Shown here one piece after another: positions 24,765 through 33,411 of a stretch of 64,000 bases of DNA; the stretch's first letter is position 1, and each line of letters starts with the position of its first letter. A model generated the notes under the pieces. The model had not been told where the DNA came from. It was given only the letters and a program-made list of their open reading frames with translations, and made no database searches. The position numbers and the translations under genes are program-made. Location of the stretch: assembly GCA_900129675.1 (NCBI GenBank), contig FSRD01000002.1, positions 1,364,001-1,428,000 on the forward strand, read 5' to 3'. This DNA comes from Bradyrhizobium erythrophlei (GTDB lineage Bacteria; Pseudomonadota; Alphaproteobacteria; Rhizobiales; Xanthobacteraceae).

Positions 24765-26420
24765 ATGAGCACGAGCATGACGGGGACGGCCGGCAAGTCC
24801 GAATTCAAGCCGGTATTGTGGACACCCGGCGACTGGAACGCTTTCTTCGGCTTCGGCACCAACATCCTCGTCAACATGCTGGTTTTGACCGGCCTGTTGC
24901 GCTTCGTGCTGAAGATGCCGGACTCTCTGGTGTTCGGCCGCATCCTGCCGGCGCTCGGTCTGATGATGTGCCTGTCCACTTTCTACTACGCCTTCCTCGC
25001 CTATCGGCTCGCGGCGAAAGCCGGCCGCAGCGACGTCTGCGCGCTGCCGTCGGGCGTCAGCGTGCCGCACATGTTCATCGTCACCTTCGTGATCATGCTG
25101 CCGATCACGATCAAGACTGGCGATCCCATGAAGGGCTGGTCCGCGGGCCTCGTCTGGGTGTTTTTCCAGAGCTTTATCCTGATGATCGGCGGCTTCATCG
25201 CCCCGTACATCCGCAAGATCACCCCGCGCGCCGCGCTGCTCGGCACGCTCGCCGGAGTATCCGTCACCTTCATCTCGATGCGGCCGGCGCTGGAAATGTA
25301 CATGACGCCGCAGATCGGCCTGGTCTGCTTCGCCATCATTTTGGTGAGCTGGTTCGGCGGCGTGAAATACCCGAAGAGCATCCCGGCGGGTCTGGTCGCC
25401 ATCGCGGTCGGCATGATCATCGCGTGGGGCTCCAACCTGTTCGGCCTCGGGCTCGGTGGCCTCAGCGTCAAGGGCGTCGGCGCCGCCTTCGCAAGCTTCG
25501 GCTTCTCGGTGCCGATCCCGGCCGTGGGCCAGGTGTTCTCCGGATTCGAATTCCTCGGAATCATTCTGGTGACGGCGATCCCGTTCGGCATCTACGATCT
25601 CGTCGAAGCCATGGACAACGTCGAGAGCGCGGAAGCCGCCGGCGACGAATATCCGACCACCCGCGTTTTGACCGCCGACGGCGTCGTCAGCCTGATCGGC
25701 TGCCTGATGGGCAATCCCTTCATCAACGCTGTCTATATCGGCCATCCCGGCTGGAAGGCGATGGGCGGGCGGATCGGTTATTCCGCCGCGACCGGCATCA
25801 TGGTGGTCGTGTTGTCGTGGTTCGGCATCATCACGGTGCTGCTGGCGCTGGTGCCGGTGGTCGCGATCTCACCGATCCTGCTCTACATCGGCATGCTGAT
25901 CGGGGCGCAGGCGTTCCAGACCACGCCGGTCAAGCACGCGCCCGCTGTGGTGCTGGCGCTGACGCCGCATCTTGCGGCCTGGGCCAAGCTTCAGATCGAC
26001 ACCATGCTCGGAGCTACCTTGAGTGCGGCCCAGACGGTCGGTGCGCTGGCTCCCGACAAGGTCGGCGCGGTCAAGACCGCGGCTATTGCCTCGCTTCCAC
26101 AGCAAGGCGTGATCTACCACGGGCTGGAAGTGATGGGCGGCGGTTCGATTCTCGCCGGCCTCGTTCTCGGTGCGATCGGTGTCTTCATCATCGAGCGTGA
26201 TTTCATGAAGGCTTCGGCCTTCGCGTTCGCCGGCGCTGTCATGACCTATTTCGGCTTCATGCACGGCGAAGCGGTCGGCATCGGCGGCGGATTGGGCGTG
26301 ACGCCCGGCGTGGCACTGGCCTATGCCGTGATGGCGGGTGGCCTGTACGCGCTGGGCAAGACCAGCACCAGCGAGAGCTACAGCTCGCATCCGGAACTGT
26401 CGGCGGCGCCGGCGGAGTAG
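24765..26420 (+). CDS. Xanthine/uracil permease-type (NCS2/AzgA-like) transporter
   Basis: The 551-residue inner-membrane protein has about 13 hydrophobic segments. The stretch FPG/ALPSG-type motif ALPSGVSVPHMF near residue 90, and the long acidic IPFGIYDLVEAMDNVESAEA after the middle of the protein, resemble the substrate-site helices of purine/uracil NCS2 carriers, the AzgA branch in particular. It follows the cysteine hydrolase by 12 bases and shares its sigma-54 promoter. A secondary uptake role for a nitrogen heterocycle or ureido compound fits; the substrate is not known. Confidence 0.75.
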   Translation: MSTSMTGTAGKSEFKPVLWTPGDWNAFFGFGTNILVNMLVLTGLLRFVLKMPDSLVFGRILPALGLMMCLSTFYYAFLAYRLAAKAGRSDVCALPSGVSVPHMFIVTFVIMLPITIKTGDPMKGWSAGLVWVFFQSFILMIGGFIAPYIRKITPRAALLGTLAGVSVTFISMRPALEMYMTPQIGLVCFAIILVSWFGGVKYPKSIPAGLVAIAVGMIIAWGSNLFGLGLGGLSVKGVGAAFASFGFSVPIPAVGQVFSGFEFLGIILVTAIPFGIYDLVEAMDNVESAEAAGDEYPTTRVLTADGVVSLIGCLMGNPFINAVYIGHPGWKAMGGRIGYSAATGIMVVVLSWFGIITVLLALVPVVAISPILLYIGMLIGAQAFQTTPVKHAPAVVLALTPHLAAWAKLQIDTMLGATLSAAQTVGALAPDKVGAVKTAAIASLPQQGVIYHGLEVMGGGSILAGLVLGAIGVFIIERDFMKASAFAFAGAVMTYFGFMHGEAVGIGGGLGVTPGVALAYAVMAGGLYALGKTSTSESYSSHPELSAAPAE

Positions 26421-26434
26421 TACGTGTCCCTGGA

Positions 26435-26463
26435 GCCCGGTTCTGATTTGATCAGAGCCGGGC
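26435..26463. terminator. Hairpin between convergent permease genes
   Basis: GCCCGGTTCTGAT at 26435-26447 pairs with ATCAGAGCCGGGC at 26451-26463 (one G-U pair, three-base loop). It sits between two convergent genes and probably acts in both directions, though no T run follows. Confidence 0.65.
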
Positions 26464-26470
26464 GTCGGCT

Positions 26471-27295
26471 TCACCCGCCCTTGACGGCGCCTGCGGTCAG
26501 CCCGGCGACGATCTGCCGCTGGGCGAACACCGTCAGCAGCAGCACCGGAAACGTCACGATCAGGGCTGCTGCCGCCAGCGGTCCCCAGCTCAACTGATCG
26601 AACGAGATCATGTTGTAGACGGCCACCGGAAGCGTGCGCGTCTCGCGCCCCGCCAGCACGATGCCGAACACGAAATTGTTCCAGGAAAAGATCACCGCGA
26701 GGATGAAGGCGACGGCCAGTCCCGGGCGGGCGATCGGTAGCGCCACGTGGCGGAACACCTGCCAGCGCGTGGCGCCGTCGATCAGGGCCGCTTCCTCCAG
26801 CTCCAGCGGCGTGGTCTCGAAATAGCCGATCATGATCCAGATCACGATCGGCACCGTTACCACGAGATGGATGATGATCTGCGGCAGCAGCGTGCCGAGC
26901 AGTCCGAGCCACTGGAACAGCAAAAACAGCGGAATCAGATAGGACAGTCCCGGCGTGATGCGGGCGATCAGGATCACGATCGCGGATTTGTGCGCGGCCA
27001 TGCGCGCGATCCCGTAACCGGCGGGCACGCCGACCAGCATCGCCAGCAACGTCGCGCTGCCGGTCACGATCAGGCTGTTGACGAAATAGGTCAGGAACCG
27101 GTTCGACGCCAGCACGTCGGCGTAATTCTTCCAGGCAAAATGCTCGGGGATGAAGACCGGCGGGTAGGCGGCGTTATCGACCTCGAATTTCAGCGACAGC
27201 GAAGCCATCCAGAGGAAGAACAGGATGGCCGGCGACACGATGACGAACACCGCGAACCAGAGCCCGACCTTGCCGAGGATTTGACGGGCGCTCAT
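26471..27295 (-). CDS. Sugar-class ABC transporter permease (MalG-like)
   Basis: A 274-residue membrane protein with six hydrophobic segments and the ATPase-contact loop EEAALIDGATRWQVFRHVALP near residues 180-200 (the EAA motif). It is the second permease of a carbohydrate-class importer. The ATG at 27295 overlaps the stop of the other permease gene by four bases; the long frame upstream only shadows that gene. Confidence 0.92.
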   Translation of the reverse strand: MSARQILGKVGLWFAVFVIVSPAILFFLWMASLSLKFEVDNAAYPPVFIPEHFAWKNYADVLASNRFLTYFVNSLIVTGSATLLAMLVGVPAGYGIARMAAHKSAIVILIARITPGLSYLIPLFLLFQWLGLLGTLLPQIIIHLVVTVPIVIWIMIGYFETTPLELEEAALIDGATRWQVFRHVALPIARPGLAVAFILAVIFSWNNFVFGIVLAGRETRTLPVAVYNMISFDQLSWGPLAAAALIVTFPVLLLTVFAQRQIVAGLTAGAVKGG

Positions 27296-28230
27296 GCGCC
27301 ACCGCCGATCTCGGTCCACAGCGTGCGCTGGCGCAGATGCAGCATCATGGCGGCCATCGCAATGATGAGCAGGAAGAACACCACCGCGATCGCCGAACCA
27401 TAGCCGAGGTCGTAATAGATGAAGGCGACGCTGTAGAGATAGAGGTTGATGGTCTCCGACGCCGAACCGGGCCCGCCTTGCGTGATCGCGAAAATGATGT
27501 CGAAGCTTTTGACGGCGTCGATCATGCGGATCATGCCGGCGATGAACAGGAACGGCGTGATCAGCGGCAGCGTTATGTAGCGGAACATCTGCCAGACGCC
27601 GGCGCCATCGATCTGCGCGCTCTCGTACGGTTCGACCGGGATCGCGGCGAGGCCGCCGAGCACGATCAGCATCACGAGCGGAGTCCACTGCCAGGTCTCG
27701 ACCAGCACCAGCGAAGGGATCACGGTTGCCGGGTGAAATACCCACAGCTGCGGCGGCAGGCCGACCAGCGAGAGCAGATAATTGAGCACGCCGAGTTGCG
27801 GGTGAAACATCATGGTCCAGACCAGCGCGATCGCGACCGGTGTCGCCATCATCGGCATGATGAACACCCCGCGCAGAAAGCCTCGCCCGGGAAATTTGGC
27901 GTGGAACACCACCGCCGCCAAAGTGCCGAACACCAGCGGCAGCAGTACGGAGAGAGCCGTGTAGAGAATGGTATGCCCCACTGCCTCGACGAAGCGGGGA
28001 TCGTTCGGCAGCCGCAAATAGTTGGCGAAGCCGACAAAAGTGGTCGGCGAACCGACCTTCCATTCGTTCAGGCTCATCCAGATCGTGAACAGCCACGGAA
28101 ATATGATGATCGCGAGCACGACGACCAGCGCCGGGACCACGAACGGCCAGTAGGACGGCGGCCGCCATTCACGCTCCGGCGCGGCATCGTTGTCCGCCGC
28201 GGCCGGAGTAGTCTGTGTCAACGCACTCAC
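27292..28230 (-). CDS. Sugar-class ABC transporter permease (MalF-like)
   Basis: A 312-residue membrane protein with six to seven hydrophobic segments and the EAA loop YESAQIDGAGVWQMFRYITL. The start is the GTG at 28230, which overlaps the binding-protein stop codon (GTGA); a 63-codon upstream extension has shadow composition. It pairs with the MalG-like permease. No ATPase gene belongs to this cluster. Confidence 0.9.
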   Translation of the reverse strand: MSALTQTTPAAADNDAAPEREWRPPSYWPFVVPALVVVLAIIIFPWLFTIWMSLNEWKVGSPTTFVGFANYLRLPNDPRFVEAVGHTILYTALSVLLPLVFGTLAAVVFHAKFPGRGFLRGVFIMPMMATPVAIALVWTMMFHPQLGVLNYLLSLVGLPPQLWVFHPATVIPSLVLVETWQWTPLVMLIVLGGLAAIPVEPYESAQIDGAGVWQMFRYITLPLITPFLFIAGMIRMIDAVKSFDIIFAITQGGPGSASETINLYLYSVAFIYYDLGYGSAIAVVFFLLIIAMAAMMLHLRQRTLWTEIGGGA

Positions 28231-29552
28231 GCTTTCTCGCTGCGCTCCAGGATCGGGCGGTACTGCTCGTGGGCCTTTTTCAATTCCGTTGCGGGATCGG
28301 CGCCGGCCAGCGTCGCGGTAATCGCCGCGCCGACGAGGTCGCGGAATTCGGCGACCGGAATCACCACGGGCAGGCCGAGCTTGCTGATCTTGGCGGAATC
28401 GATCACCGATTGCAGCCATTCCTTCGGCATCTTCACACCCTTCTGGATCTCGGGATCGTTGAGAATGGAGTTACGGAACGGCACGCCGCCGCCCGCTTGC
28501 AACAGCCGCGCGCCCTGCGTCTTCGACACCGCCCATTGGCACAGGAGATAGGCGGCTTCCTTGTTCTTGCTCGCGGCCGCGATCCCGAGGCCATCGCCAT
28601 AGGTCGCCGAATATTGTCCTTTGGGTCCGGCCGGCACGATGGTGTAGCCGACCTTGCCGACGACGCGCGAGGCGGCCGGGTCTTCCAGCGGCGGCGCCCA
28701 GCCGACGCCGTCGATCCACATCGCCGAGCGGCCTTGCGTGAAGGACGCCATCGACTCCATCCAGTTGAAGCCGGCGACGCCGGGCGGGGCAACTTTTGTC
28801 AGCAGCGTTTGATAAAGCTTGGTCGCCTGGATCGCCTCCGGGCCGTCGGTCAGGATGTTGCCCTTGGAGTCCAGGAATTCGCCGCCATAGTTGAGAAAGA
28901 AGTTGGTCCACAGCGTCATGTTGGCGTTGCGCAGGCCGCGCCCGACGAAGCCATAGGTGCCTTCCTTGGCGTCGGTGAGCTTTTCGGCCGCGGCGACCAT
29001 CTCGTCGAAAGTCTTCGGCACCGCGACGCCCTTCTTCTGGAACAGCTCCTTGTTGTAATAGAGGATGAAATAGTCGACCGACCACGGCAACGAAAGCATT
29101 TGCCCCTTGTCGTTCCTGGCGTATTCCAGCCCGGCCGCGGAAAAATCGCTTTCGACGAGGTCGGGCGCGGTGAGATTCGGGTCCTTCATGTAGCCGGTCA
29201 TATCGGCGAGCCAGCCGGCTTTCTCGAACTGCCGCTTCTGCACGTGATAGCTGACGTGAACGACGTCAAAGCTGGGCTTGCCCGAGGCGAGCTCGATCAC
29301 GGCCTTCTGGCGCTGCTGCTGCTCCGGAATCTGCTCCGACTCGACCTGAATGCCGGTGAGATCGGTGAATTCCTTGATGTACTTTTGCAGATTGTCGCCG
29401 CGCGGCCCCTTGGCGAGGACCACTTCCAGCTTGGTACCGGCGTATTTTTTCCAGTGCGGTTCCGCGCGCGCGGGCAATCCGGTGAGGCTGAGTGCGCCGG
29501 CCGCGGCTGTGCCGGCCAGCAATGCACGGCGCGAGATCAGATGATCGTTCAT
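28227..29552 (-). CDS. Sugar-class ABC transporter substrate-binding protein
   Basis: The 441-residue protein has a twin-arginine-type signal (ISRRALLAGTAAAGALSLTG). The mature part is a cluster-B (MalE-like) binding protein: SFDVVHVSYHV, LPWSVDYFILYYNKELFQKK and FTQGRSAMWIDGVGW are typical blocks. Family members deliver oligosaccharides, sugar alcohols or glycerol derivatives. GGGAGAG upstream supports the ATG. It follows the VOC gene by 40 bases and precedes the two permeases. Confidence 0.92.
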   Translation of the reverse strand: MNDHLISRRALLAGTAAAGALSLTGLPARAEPHWKKYAGTKLEVVLAKGPRGDNLQKYIKEFTDLTGIQVESEQIPEQQQRQKAVIELASGKPSFDVVHVSYHVQKRQFEKAGWLADMTGYMKDPNLTAPDLVESDFSAAGLEYARNDKGQMLSLPWSVDYFILYYNKELFQKKGVAVPKTFDEMVAAAEKLTDAKEGTYGFVGRGLRNANMTLWTNFFLNYGGEFLDSKGNILTDGPEAIQATKLYQTLLTKVAPPGVAGFNWMESMASFTQGRSAMWIDGVGWAPPLEDPAASRVVGKVGYTIVPAGPKGQYSATYGDGLGIAAASKNKEAAYLLCQWAVSKTQGARLLQAGGGVPFRNSILNDPEIQKGVKMPKEWLQSVIDSAKISKLGLPVVIPVAEFRDLVGAAITATLAGADPATELKKAHEQYRPILERSEKA

Positions 29553-29592
29553 GGTTTCTCTCCCTGGGGTCGGCTTGTATTTTGGGAGAATA

Positions 29593-30513
29593 CTAGCGCG
29601 CGCGAGCGGTGTGCATAGCCCTAATGTGCGCGGTATCGCAGTGCGATGGCCGCGCGCACAGGGCCTTCACGAAGGCGAGCAACGTGCCATTGCCCGCAGC
29701 AGGCGGCACACAGATGGCGCCGCTGCTGTGGACGCCGACCGCACCGAGCGCTTTCTCCGCCGCTGCGACATCGGCTGATATCACAAGACCCGCACCGCTG
29801 CGTTCGGGCAGGCCTGCCAGCGAAACGCCGGGATAGCGTTTGCCGAGCTGATCCTTGGTCAGGAACACGAAGTCGGCGCGGTCGCCGCCGGACGGCACCG
29901 CGATGGCGCCGTCCGGTTCAGCCCGCACATCGCGATCGATCAAGCGCGACAGATGCGCGGCGTCCTTGGCCGGATCAGGCGTAACGATCAGCGCCTGCTT
30001 CAGGCGCTTGGCGCCATTGGCGTGTTTCATCAACTCGGGGATCCAGACGGTTTCGCGCGTCTTGTGCTGGCAGGCGAAGATGCGCACGCCGCCCGGCGCT
30101 TCCGCGGTCGGCCATTGAAAGGTGCGGAATTTGGCCGCCGACAGCGTGCCGTCGGGCATGGTCACCGGCCGCTCGAAGTCGGTCGGACCGATCGGCACAT
30201 AGCCGCGTGCGCGAATTTCTTCGGCGCCGGCGGCCGAATCCACCGCGGTGAAGGCGATGCGCTCGATGCCTTCGCCGCGTTTTTCCAGAAACGCCCGCGC
30301 CGGCGCATTATGTTCCGTCGGCGTCAGTACGCCGAGCAATTCCATATAATCAGGGTCGAGCATGATGGTGTAATTGCCCGATCCCATATGCGCGCTGTGG
30401 GTGCCGCGCGGCGAAATCGTGAACCCCAGCCGCTTCCAGTTTTCGGCGGCTTTGTCGAGGTCCTTCACCATGACGACGGCGTGATCTAGTCCGATGACGT
30501 TTTTGAGTGCCAC
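29593..30513 (-). CDS. VOC/glyoxalase-like family protein
   Basis: The 306-residue protein has two vicinal-oxygen-chelate modules: GLDHAVVMVKDLDKAAENW at the N-terminus, with metal-type His9 or so and a later Glu in MELLGVL, then a second, weaker one from about residue 165 (ALIVTPDPAKDAAHLSRLI). Reactions in this group range from glyoxalase to ring-cleaving dioxygenase and cannot be told apart here. It appears to be the first gene of the sugar-class importer operon and is divergent from the FAD oxidoreductase. Confidence 0.8.
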   Translation of the reverse strand: MALKNVIGLDHAVVMVKDLDKAAENWKRLGFTISPRGTHSAHMGSGNYTIMLDPDYMELLGVLTPTEHNAPARAFLEKRGEGIERIAFTAVDSAAGAEEIRARGYVPIGPTDFERPVTMPDGTLSAAKFRTFQWPTAEAPGGVRIFACQHKTRETVWIPELMKHANGAKRLKQALIVTPDPAKDAAHLSRLIDRDVRAEPDGAIAVPSGGDRADFVFLTKDQLGKRYPGVSLAGLPERSGAGLVISADVAAAEKALGAVGVHSSGAICVPPAAGNGTLLAFVKALCARPSHCDTAHIRAMHTARAR

Positions 30514-30587
30514 TCTTTTATTTCCCCGGCATGGATTGAAGGTTTAAGCTAACCAGATCGATCAGGCGCCCGCAAGAAAGGATCCCG

Positions 30588-31889
30588 ATGAATACGACAG
30601 ACGTCCGCTGGCCCGACTCGCTGTGGGCCGCGGCGACGCCGCCCGGGCCCGATCTTCCGGAATTGATCGGCATGCAAGCGGCCGATGTCATCGTCATCGG
30701 TGCGGGCTTTACCGGACTCTCGACTGCCTTGCATTTGCGGGAAGCCGGCGTCGACGTTGCGATCGTCGAGGCAGCGGAGCCGGGTTGGGGCGCGTCCGGG
30801 CGCAATAATGGCCAGGTGATTCCAACGCTGTCGCGGCCCGACCCCGACGACATCATCGCCAGGCACGGCGCGGTCGGCGAACGCTTTGTCGGCATGCTGC
30901 GCGACAGCGCTTCGACGCTGTTCGAGGTGGCGCGGCGCTACAAGATCGAGGCCGAGCAGGAGCAGGCCGGCTGGGTTCAGCCGGTGCATTCGCCAGGCCG
31001 CATCAAGATCGCCGAGCGGCGGGTGCGGCAATGGTCGAACTACGGCGCGCCGGTCGAGTTGCTGTCGCGCGAGCAGGCGCGCGACATGCTGGGCTCGGAC
31101 GCGTGGTACGGCGGCTTCTGGAACAGGACCGGCGGGCACATCAATCCGCTGGCGCTGGCGCGCGGCCTCGCGCGCGCCGCGCTCGGTCTCGGCGCGCGGA
31201 TTTATGCGCGCTCGCCGGCGGAGAGTTTTGAGAGGCGCAACGGCAAATGGGTGGTGAAGACGGCGAAGGGCGAGATCTCGGGCCGGTCGCTGGTGGTCGC
31301 GACCAATGCCTATAGCGGCGAATTCTCGAAATCGCTGGTGCCTGATATCGCGACCGAAGTGATGCCGGTGCTGTCGTGGCAGATGGCGACGCAGCCGCTG
31401 TCCGACAATGTCCGCAAGACCATCATCCCGGGCCGGCAGGCGATGTCCGATACCCACGGCGAGCTCTATTTCGCGCGTTACGACGCGCGCAATCGCCTGG
31501 TCACAGGCGGCGCGGTGATCGGCCCCGGCAACAAGGCCGAGCGGCTGAAGGCGCGGGTGACGGAGCGGCTGCAGCGGCTGTGGCCGCAGATCGGCGAGGT
31601 CTCGTTCGATTATGTCTGGAACGGCTATGTCGGGATGACTACGGACTTTTTGCCGCGCATTCATCGGCTCGGACCTAATGCCTTTGGCTGGACCGGCTGC
31701 AACGGCCGCGCGGTGGCGCTGACGATTCCACTAGGCGGTGAGTTGGCGAAGGCGGTTCGCGGCGTGCCGGAGAAGGAATTGGCGCTGCCGTTCACGGAGC
31801 CGGTGCCGATCGTGGCCCATGGGCTGCTGCGCAAACTGGCGCCGCTGATGCTGCTGGTCTACCGCCGCCGCGACGCGCGGGAGATGTAG
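30588..31889 (+). CDS. FAD-dependent amine/amino-acid oxidoreductase (DAO family)
   Basis: The 433-residue flavoprotein starts its Rossmann region with DVIVIGAGFTGLSTALHLRE near residue 33 (GxGxxG plus Glu at the strand end, VAIVEA). The SGRNNGQVIP segment and the C-terminal WNGYVGMTTDFLPRIHRLGP are typical of gamma-glutamylputrescine oxidase and related D-amino-acid-oxidase-type enzymes. It would oxidise an amine or amino acid to an imine with reduction of FAD. GAAAGGA lies just upstream of the ATG. It is divergent from the VOC gene across 74 bases. Confidence 0.85.
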   Translation: MNTTDVRWPDSLWAAATPPGPDLPELIGMQAADVIVIGAGFTGLSTALHLREAGVDVAIVEAAEPGWGASGRNNGQVIPTLSRPDPDDIIARHGAVGERFVGMLRDSASTLFEVARRYKIEAEQEQAGWVQPVHSPGRIKIAERRVRQWSNYGAPVELLSREQARDMLGSDAWYGGFWNRTGGHINPLALARGLARAALGLGARIYARSPAESFERRNGKWVVKTAKGEISGRSLVVATNAYSGEFSKSLVPDIATEVMPVLSWQMATQPLSDNVRKTIIPGRQAMSDTHGELYFARYDARNRLVTGGAVIGPGNKAERLKARVTERLQRLWPQIGEVSFDYVWNGYVGMTTDFLPRIHRLGPNAFGWTGCNGRAVALTIPLGGELAKAVRGVPEKELALPFTEPVPIVAHGLLRKLAPLMLLVYRRRDAREM

Positions 31890-32025
31890 AGCAAGGAGGG
31901 TCGCGCAACTCAAAGTGGAGATTTAGGCGAGTATGCCTCTGCTGGCGAATAGCCACGGACTCGCCTTGCGGAAACCACGACGTGATGCAGGCGTTATTAC
32001 GGTATGGCAATCCTGGGAGGTGGGC

Positions 32026-33213
32026 ATGGCGAGGAAGCGCATCGGCATTCTCACGGGCGGCGGCGACGTCCCCGGCCTCAACGCGGTCATCAAGAGCGTG
32101 ACTTATCGCGGCAGTGAGGACGACATCGAGGTCGTCGGGCTCCGCCGCGGTTGGGAGGCCCTTACCCATCTGAACCTCGACGACCCCGCCAGCAAATCTC
32201 ACTACCTCATTCCGCTGGATCGTGAAAACACCCGCACCATCGACCGGCGCGGCGGCACCGTGTTGCACTCGAGCCGCACCAATCCGTCCAAAACGAAAAA
32301 GCTGCCTCATCATCTCGTCGGCAGAGACTTTCCATTCTCAGAGAGTACCAAGGGCGGCATCGCAACCAAAACGTGGGACCTCACGGGGCAGGTGCTGGCG
32401 AACCTCTCGGGGCTCGGCATCGAACACCTGATCGCGATCGGCGGCGACGATACGCTGAGCTATGCGGATAAGCTTAACGAACTCGGCGTCAAGATCATCG
32501 CCATTCCGAAGACGATGGACAACGACGTCCGGAACACCGAGTACTGCATCGGATTCTCGACCGCGATCACCCGCGCCACCGATGCCATCCAGCGGCAGCG
32601 TACCACCGTCGGCTCGCACGAACGAATTGGCATTTTTCGGATCTTTGGCCGTGATGCCGGATTTACCGCGCTCTACACCGCGTACGCGACCTCGATTCGA
32701 TGCGTCATACCGGAATACAAGGTCAATCTCGACGAACTGATCCAGTTGCTGCTCGAGGACAAACGCGCCAACCCGAGCAATTATGCGCTGATCGTGCTCA
32801 GCGAGGGCGCCGAGTGGGAGGGCTACAAGGTGCAGGAATACGGCGAGTCCGACGCCTATGGTCACCGCAAGAAGGCTAGCGTGGCCGAAGCGCTTGCCGA
32901 CGAGATCAAGCGGCGCACGGGCGAGGAGACCATCGTCTCCGACCTCACCTACGATCTGCGATCGGGCGATCCCGACTTCATCGACAAGCTTGTCGCCCTG
33001 ACCTTCGGCAACATGGCCTACGATGCCGTTTTGGAAGGCAGGACCGGCCTCATGTCGGCGCTGGTCGATGGCCGCTACGACCTCGTGCCTATCCCTGACG
33101 CCAGACTCGGGCCACGCAAATTGGACGTCGCCAGCACGTACAACACGAAGCGCTACCGTCCCATCTACGCCAACAAGCGGGGGTTGCCGATCTTTCTCAA
33201 CCGCGCGTCATAG
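32026..33213 (+). CDS. PPi-type 6-phosphofructokinase
   Basis: The 395-residue glycolytic enzyme transfers phosphate to or from fructose 6-phosphate. The N-terminal GILTGGGDVPGLN binds phosphate donor. Two positions separate donor types: here they read G139-G-D-D142-T and P161-K162-T-M-D-N-D, the Asp and Lys of PPi-dependent enzymes, where ATP-dependent ones have Gly at both. DGVP-type substrate residues and the HERIGIFRIFGRDAGF segment are also present. The reaction with pyrophosphate is reversible. GGGAGG six bases upstream fixes the ATG at 32026. It lies 198 bases before the bisphosphate aldolase/phosphatase gene. Confidence 0.88.
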   Translation: MARKRIGILTGGGDVPGLNAVIKSVTYRGSEDDIEVVGLRRGWEALTHLNLDDPASKSHYLIPLDRENTRTIDRRGGTVLHSSRTNPSKTKKLPHHLVGRDFPFSESTKGGIATKTWDLTGQVLANLSGLGIEHLIAIGGDDTLSYADKLNELGVKIIAIPKTMDNDVRNTEYCIGFSTAITRATDAIQRQRTTVGSHERIGIFRIFGRDAGFTALYTAYATSIRCVIPEYKVNLDELIQLLLEDKRANPSNYALIVLSEGAEWEGYKVQEYGESDAYGHRKKASVAEALADEIKRRTGEETIVSDLTYDLRSGDPDFIDKLVALTFGNMAYDAVLEGRTGLMSALVDGRYDLVPIPDARLGPRKLDVASTYNTKRYRPIYANKRGLPIFLNRAS

Positions 33214-33344
33214 TACGGGGAGCGGCAATCCGGACCGTGGCATCATCGGCTGCTGCGGTGCGTCGTAAGCGCGTATCGACACGCGGTTGCTGGAGGGCCA
33301 TAATGCAGCCGAGGAACCCATCAGAGGTTCCTTTCATGGATGAG

Positions 33345-33389
33345 CAGCGCCGTCGCCCCGGCGCAGCGAGCGCCGAGGCGACGGCGCTG
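33345..33389 (+). promoter_or_regulatory. Nested hairpin in the leader of the FBP aldolase/phosphatase gene
   Basis: A perfect 13-bp stem (CAGCGCCGTCGCC at 33345-33357 with GGCGACGGCGCTG at 33377-33389) encloses a second five-bp stem (33360-33364 with 33370-33374). It ends nine bases before the GGAGG ribosome site at about 33399-33403. No T run follows, so it is more likely a leader structure or mRNA-processing element than a terminator. Confidence 0.6.
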
Positions 33390-33411
33390 AGCTGCGGTCG
33401 GAGGAAAGCTC

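Noticed and set aside
24818..26200. 460-codon open frame overlapping the NCS2-type permease in another frame
   Set aside because: Extreme Arg/Gly/Pro/His composition and no membrane segments or motifs; a shadow frame of the permease gene.
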